Part shown: in pieces, positions 23,399 to 25,984 of the stretch
Layout: every line of letters begins with the position of its first letter
Position numbering within the stretch: the first letter of the stretch is position 1
Assembly: GCA_900767685.1 (NCBI GenBank)
Contig: CAAGAB010000282.1
Location: forward strand, 1 to 25,984
Origin: an uncultured Coprococcus sp.
GTDB taxonomy: Bacteria > Bacillota_A > Clostridia > Lachnospirales > Lachnospiraceae
DNA length: 25,984 nucleotides
Direction: 5' to 3'
Position numbers and translations under genes: made by a program
Notes under the pieces: generated by a model
Seen by the model: only the letters and a program-made list of their open reading frames with translations
Database searches by the model: none
What the model was told of the DNA's origin: nothing

Positions 23399-24337
23399 AT
23401 GGTATTTATAACAGATTTCAACGAAGGAGACATGATATCAAATGTCTATCTATGCAAGAACAAGCAGACAGGAACGACCAAATCAGGAAAGACATATTAC
23501 AACCTGGAGCTTGTGGATAAGACCGGAAGCATAGCCGGAAAGGTATGGGAGCTGACAAATGCGATCGGACACTTTGAGGCAAAGAACTTCATTAAGGTGG
23601 ATGGGCAGGTGACATCATTCAACAATGAGCTTCAGCTCAACATTAAGAAGATCAGGATCGCAGACGAGGGAGAGTACGTTGAGGCTGATTATATGCCATG
23701 TACCAAGAAGGATATAGAGCAGATGTACAAGGAGCTGATGGCGCTTGTGGATTCGCTGGATAAGGACTATTACAAGGTGCTCCTGAAGAAATTCTTCGCC
23801 GAAGATCCTGCATTTGTAAAGGAATTCAAGAATCACTCGGCTGCAAAGTCGATACATCACGGATACATAGGAGGCTTACTTGAGCATTCACTGGCAGTTG
23901 CCAAGATGTGTGACTACTACACTACATACTATCCGGTACTCAACAGGGATCTTCTGATCACAGCGGCACTTCTCCACGACATCGGCAAGGTCTACGAGCT
24001 CTCCAAGTTCCCTGAGAACGACTACACGGACGCAGGTCAGCTTCTGGGACACATCGTCATGGGAACGATGATGATCCGCGACAAGATCAATACCATAGAC
24101 AATTTCCCTGCCAAGGCGGCAAATGAGCTGGAGCACTGTATACTGGCTCACCACGGAGAGCTTGAGTATGGCTCACCAAAGAAGCCTGCACTCATCGAGG
24201 CTCTGGCGCTGTCCATGGCGGACAACACGGACGCCAAGATCCAGACATTTATCCAGGAGCTGGATGCGGCAAAGGACAACAATGGCTGGCTGGGCTTCAA
24301 CAGAGCTCTCCAGTCCAACATCCGAAAGACGTCATAG
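23399..24337 (+). CDS. yhaM: 3'-5' exoribonuclease YhaM
   Basis: YhaM is a Firmicutes exoribonuclease that trims 3' ends of RNA, and in some species shortens mRNAs by a few bases. The 312-residue protein has the normal two parts. An N-terminal OB-fold (about 10-90) contains KTYYNLELVDKTGSIAGKVWE-like strands. A C-terminal HD domain follows (about 145-290), with metal ligands at H154/H163 (HHGYIGGLLEHS) and H193-D194 in LLHDIGK; AHHGELEYGSP fits the family. The start follows AGAGG. It has a long structured leader, which raises the possibility of control at the RNA level. Its stop codon lies inside the 20-bp repeat array that follows. Confidence 0.94.
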   Translation: MVFITDFNEGDMISNVYLCKNKQTGTTKSGKTYYNLELVDKTGSIAGKVWELTNAIGHFEAKNFIKVDGQVTSFNNELQLNIKKIRIADEGEYVEADYMPCTKKDIEQMYKELMALVDSLDKDYYKVLLKKFFAEDPAFVKEFKNHSAAKSIHHGYIGGLLEHSLAVAKMCDYYTTYYPVLNRDLLITAALLHDIGKVYELSKFPENDYTDAGQLLGHIVMGTMMIRDKINTIDNFPAKAANELEHCILAHHGELEYGSPKKPALIEALALSMADNTDAKIQTFIQELDAAKDNNGWLGFNRALQSNIRKTS

Positions 24338-24450
24338 GGACGAGGAAGACGTCATAGGGACGTTCCTTTTGTCACGAGGAGCGTCCCAGTGTCACGAGGA
24401 GTGTCCCAGTGTCTCATGGAATGCCGTCGTGTCAAACGAAGCGTCTACGT
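24326..24450. repeat. 20-bp-period repeat array overlapping the yhaM stop codon
   Basis: Two direct units starting AAGACGTCATAGGGACG begin at 24326 and 24346; the first contains the yhaM stop TAG (24335-24337). After five bases, four more 20-bp units begin at 24371, 24391, 24411 and 24431. The first two are nearly identical (GTCACGAGGAGYGTCCCAGT) and the last two decayed. The two sets are roughly inverted relative to each other, so GGGACGTTCC (24357-24366) can pair with AGGAGCGTCCC (24377-24387). The GGGACGttcc...gtcac pattern resembles small inverted repeats scattered in clostridial genomes. It may also act as a weak terminator. Confidence 0.85.
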
Positions 24451-24494
24451 GCATGAGAAATGGTATCATACTACGGTTAGATTAATAATATAGA

Positions 24495-24524
24495 GGGACG
24501 ATCTTCAAGGCATAGGATCGCCCC
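24495..24524 (+). promoter_or_regulatory. Hairpin upstream of rlmD
   Basis: GGGACGATC (24495-24503) pairs with GATCGCCCC (24516-24524) with one mismatch and a 12-nt loop. It lies 33 bp before the rlmD start and has no T-tract. It shares the opening ATAGAGGG-GAC with the repeat at the trmL stop. Confidence 0.5.
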
Positions 24525-24556
24525 GTGATGGTAAGTAATAGGAAGAGAGATAGTAT

Positions 24557-25984
24557 ATGTCAAATATTAGGAACAATAGACGAGTAAATGGTGTGCAGAG
24601 AAAAAAAGCTGTGGAGGCAGTGAATAGTGTCAGTTCAGATGTTAGAACATCTGGAACGGATGCGGTGAATACTGGCGAAGTCACACTTGTCAAAAATGAG
24701 GACTACCAGGTGCTCATCGAGGACATGGGCAATGACGGAGAGGGCATAGGACACGTTCAGGGCATGACTGTATTTGTCAAGGATGCCGTGGTGGGCGATC
24801 TGGCAGAGGTGAAGATCGTCAAGGTGAAGAAGAACATAGCCTACGGAAGACTGATGAAGCTCACCACACCATCGCCATACCGTGTGGAGCCAGTGTGCGA
24901 TAAAGCGAAGAGATGCGGCGGATGCACCATGCAGCAGGTTTCCTATGAGCAGCAGCTCGAATACAAGTGGAACAAGGTGAAGAACTGTCTGCAGAGGATC
25001 GGCAAGATGGAGAACGTGGAAGCCATCATGGAAAAGCCATCTTACGGCATGGATGATCCATTCCACTACAGGAATAAGGCACAGTTTCCTGTCGGTAGGG
25101 ACAAGAACGGTGATGTGGTCATCGGATTCTACGCTGGAAGAAGCCACGATATCATAGACACAGAGAGCTGTGCCATCGGTGCGCCAGTGAATGACAAAAT
25201 AGTTGCTATCGTCAGAAGCTTCATTGAGGACAATCACATATCGACCTACGATGAGGAGACTGGAAGGGGACTGGTCAGACATATCCTTATCAGAGTTGGA
25301 TTTACCACCAAGGAGATCATGGTGTGTCTGGTGACAAATGGCAACAAGCTTCCGCACAGTGAGATTTTGATAGATGAACTGGTTAAGATAGACGGCATGA
25401 CATCCATTTGCCTGAATGTCAACATGGAGAATACAAATCGTATACTGGGGGACAAGTGCATAACCCTCTGGGGACAGTCATACATCACGGATTATATCGG
25501 CGATATCAAATATCAGATATCCCCATTGTCCTTCTATCAGGTAAATCCTGTCCAGACAAATGTCCTGTACAACAAGGCTTTGGAGTATGCGGATCTGTCC
25601 GGTGACGAGACCGTGTGGGACATGTACTGCGGAATAGGAACCATATCCTTGTTCCTCGCACAGGAGGCAAAGAAGGTATACGGAGTGGAGATCGTTCCAC
25701 AGGCTATAGATGACGCAAGACACAACGCCGAGATCAACGGGATCACAAATGCTGAGTTCTTCGTCGGCAAGGCAGAGGAAGTCGTTCCAGATATATATAA
25801 GAATGGCGGTGATGGCTCACACGCGGACGTCGTGGTCGTTGACCCACCGCGAAAGGGCTGTGATCAGGTCCTTCTGGACACTCTGGTCCATATGGCACCG
25901 GAGCGTATCGTCTACGTGAGCTGCGACCCGGCAACCCTGGCAAGAGATGTGAAGATACTTCAGGAGAAGGGGTATGAGGCGAAG
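24557..25984 (+). CDS. rlmD: 23S rRNA (uracil-5-)-methyltransferase RlmD/RlmCD (3' end cut by window)
   Basis: This open frame of 476 codons runs off the right edge. After a polar, poorly conserved N-terminal extension (1-42) comes a TRAM-type RNA-binding domain (about 45-105). Iron-sulfur ligands C114, C120 and C123 follow (the CDKAKRCGGC region), with a fourth Cys expected in TESCAIG. A Rossmann methyltransferase domain then carries the SAM-binding DMYCGIGTISLF, the DPPRKGCD motif and the catalytic Cys in YVSCDPATLARD. The family puts a methyl group on C5 of uracil in 23S rRNA (U1939, and U747 in the dual-site enzymes of Gram-positives) or of tRNA (TrmFO-independent TrmA), so the exact site is inferred. 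The start follows AGGAAG at a somewhat long spacing. Only a few C-terminal residues appear to be missing. Confidence 0.93.
   Translation, partial: MSNIRNNRRVNGVQRKKAVEAVNSVSSDVRTSGTDAVNTGEVTLVKNEDYQVLIEDMGNDGEGIGHVQGMTVFVKDAVVGDLAEVKIVKVKKNIAYGRLMKLTTPSPYRVEPVCDKAKRCGGCTMQQVSYEQQLEYKWNKVKNCLQRIGKMENVEAIMEKPSYGMDDPFHYRNKAQFPVGRDKNGDVVIGFYAGRSHDIIDTESCAIGAPVNDKIVAIVRSFIEDNHISTYDEETGRGLVRHILIRVGFTTKEIMVCLVTNGNKLPHSEILIDELVKIDGMTSICLNVNMENTNRILGDKCITLWGQSYITDYIGDIKYQISPLSFYQVNPVQTNVLYNKALEYADLSGDETVWDMYCGIGTISLFLAQEAKKVYGVEIVPQAIDDARHNAEINGITNAEFFVGKAEEVVPDIYKNGGDGSHADVVVVDPPRKGCDQVLLDTLVHMAPERIVYVSCDPATLARDVKILQEKGYEAK

Noticed and set aside
24371..24450. CRISPR-like array of regular 20-bp units
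   Set aside because: Units are directly abutting with no unique spacers, decay quickly, and there are no cas genes.

Overview
This window looks like core chromosome of an anaerobic, Gram-positive clostridium, most likely a member of the Lachnospiraceae and perhaps close to Coprococcus. That placement is inferred from gene content and style, not from a marker gene. The supporting signs are [FeFe]-hydrogenase maturation genes, MutS2 and YhaM of the Firmicutes type, strong AGGAGG-type ribosome binding sites, frequent ATA, AGA and AGG codons, moderate GC, and an LTA-synthase-like sulfatase. I found no rRNA, tRNA, prophage, intact insertion sequence or CRISPR array.

Layout, left to right. (1) 1-650: the end of an ATP synthase operon (atpC), a structured non-coding stretch and a terminator. 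(2) 770-1800: a PlsC-type acyltransferase with its own promoter and a palindromic leader hairpin. (3) 1800-7740: a rightward run with a single-pass membrane protein of unknown role, hydG, hydF, a patatin-like hydrolase and a MATE transporter. The last two overlap by 53 bp. (4) 7687-10490: a leftward pair, HAD phosphatase then LTA-synthase-like protein, linked by an ATGA overlap and converging tail to tail with the MATE gene. (5) 10630-17420: a rightward series with a DEDDh exonuclease, an AI-2E-family permease, a DUF815 AAA+ ATPase, a 34-residue membrane peptide, a HypE/AIR-synthase-like protein without the terminal cysteine of HypE, TrmL and a WYL regulator closed by a clear terminator. (6) 17560-22570: a leftward unit from a strong promoter, mutS2 then an OmpR-type response regulator then its histidine kinase. 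(7) 22600-25984: a rightward four-helix membrane protein, yhaM with a long structured leader, and rlmD, which runs off the right edge.

Functional links: hydG and hydF serve H-cluster assembly, although hydE and the hydrogenase are not in the window. The plsC, patatin, LTA-synthase-like and two-component genes all concern the envelope. The exonuclease, trmL, mutS2, yhaM and rlmD concern nucleic acid maintenance and RNA modification or decay.

The most unusual material is non-coding. There are tandem repeats placed exactly at stop codons (10-bp period before atpC, about 103-bp period at the trmL stop, 20-bp period at the yhaM stop). There is also a promoter followed by two strong hairpins ahead of yhaM, and a short reading frame with a perfect ribosome binding site interrupted by an in-frame TAA beside the kinase terminator. 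I did not find a convincing new multi-gene defence or mobile system. The best protein-level leads are the 34-residue peptide next to the DUF815 ATPase and the cysteine-less HypE-like protein.
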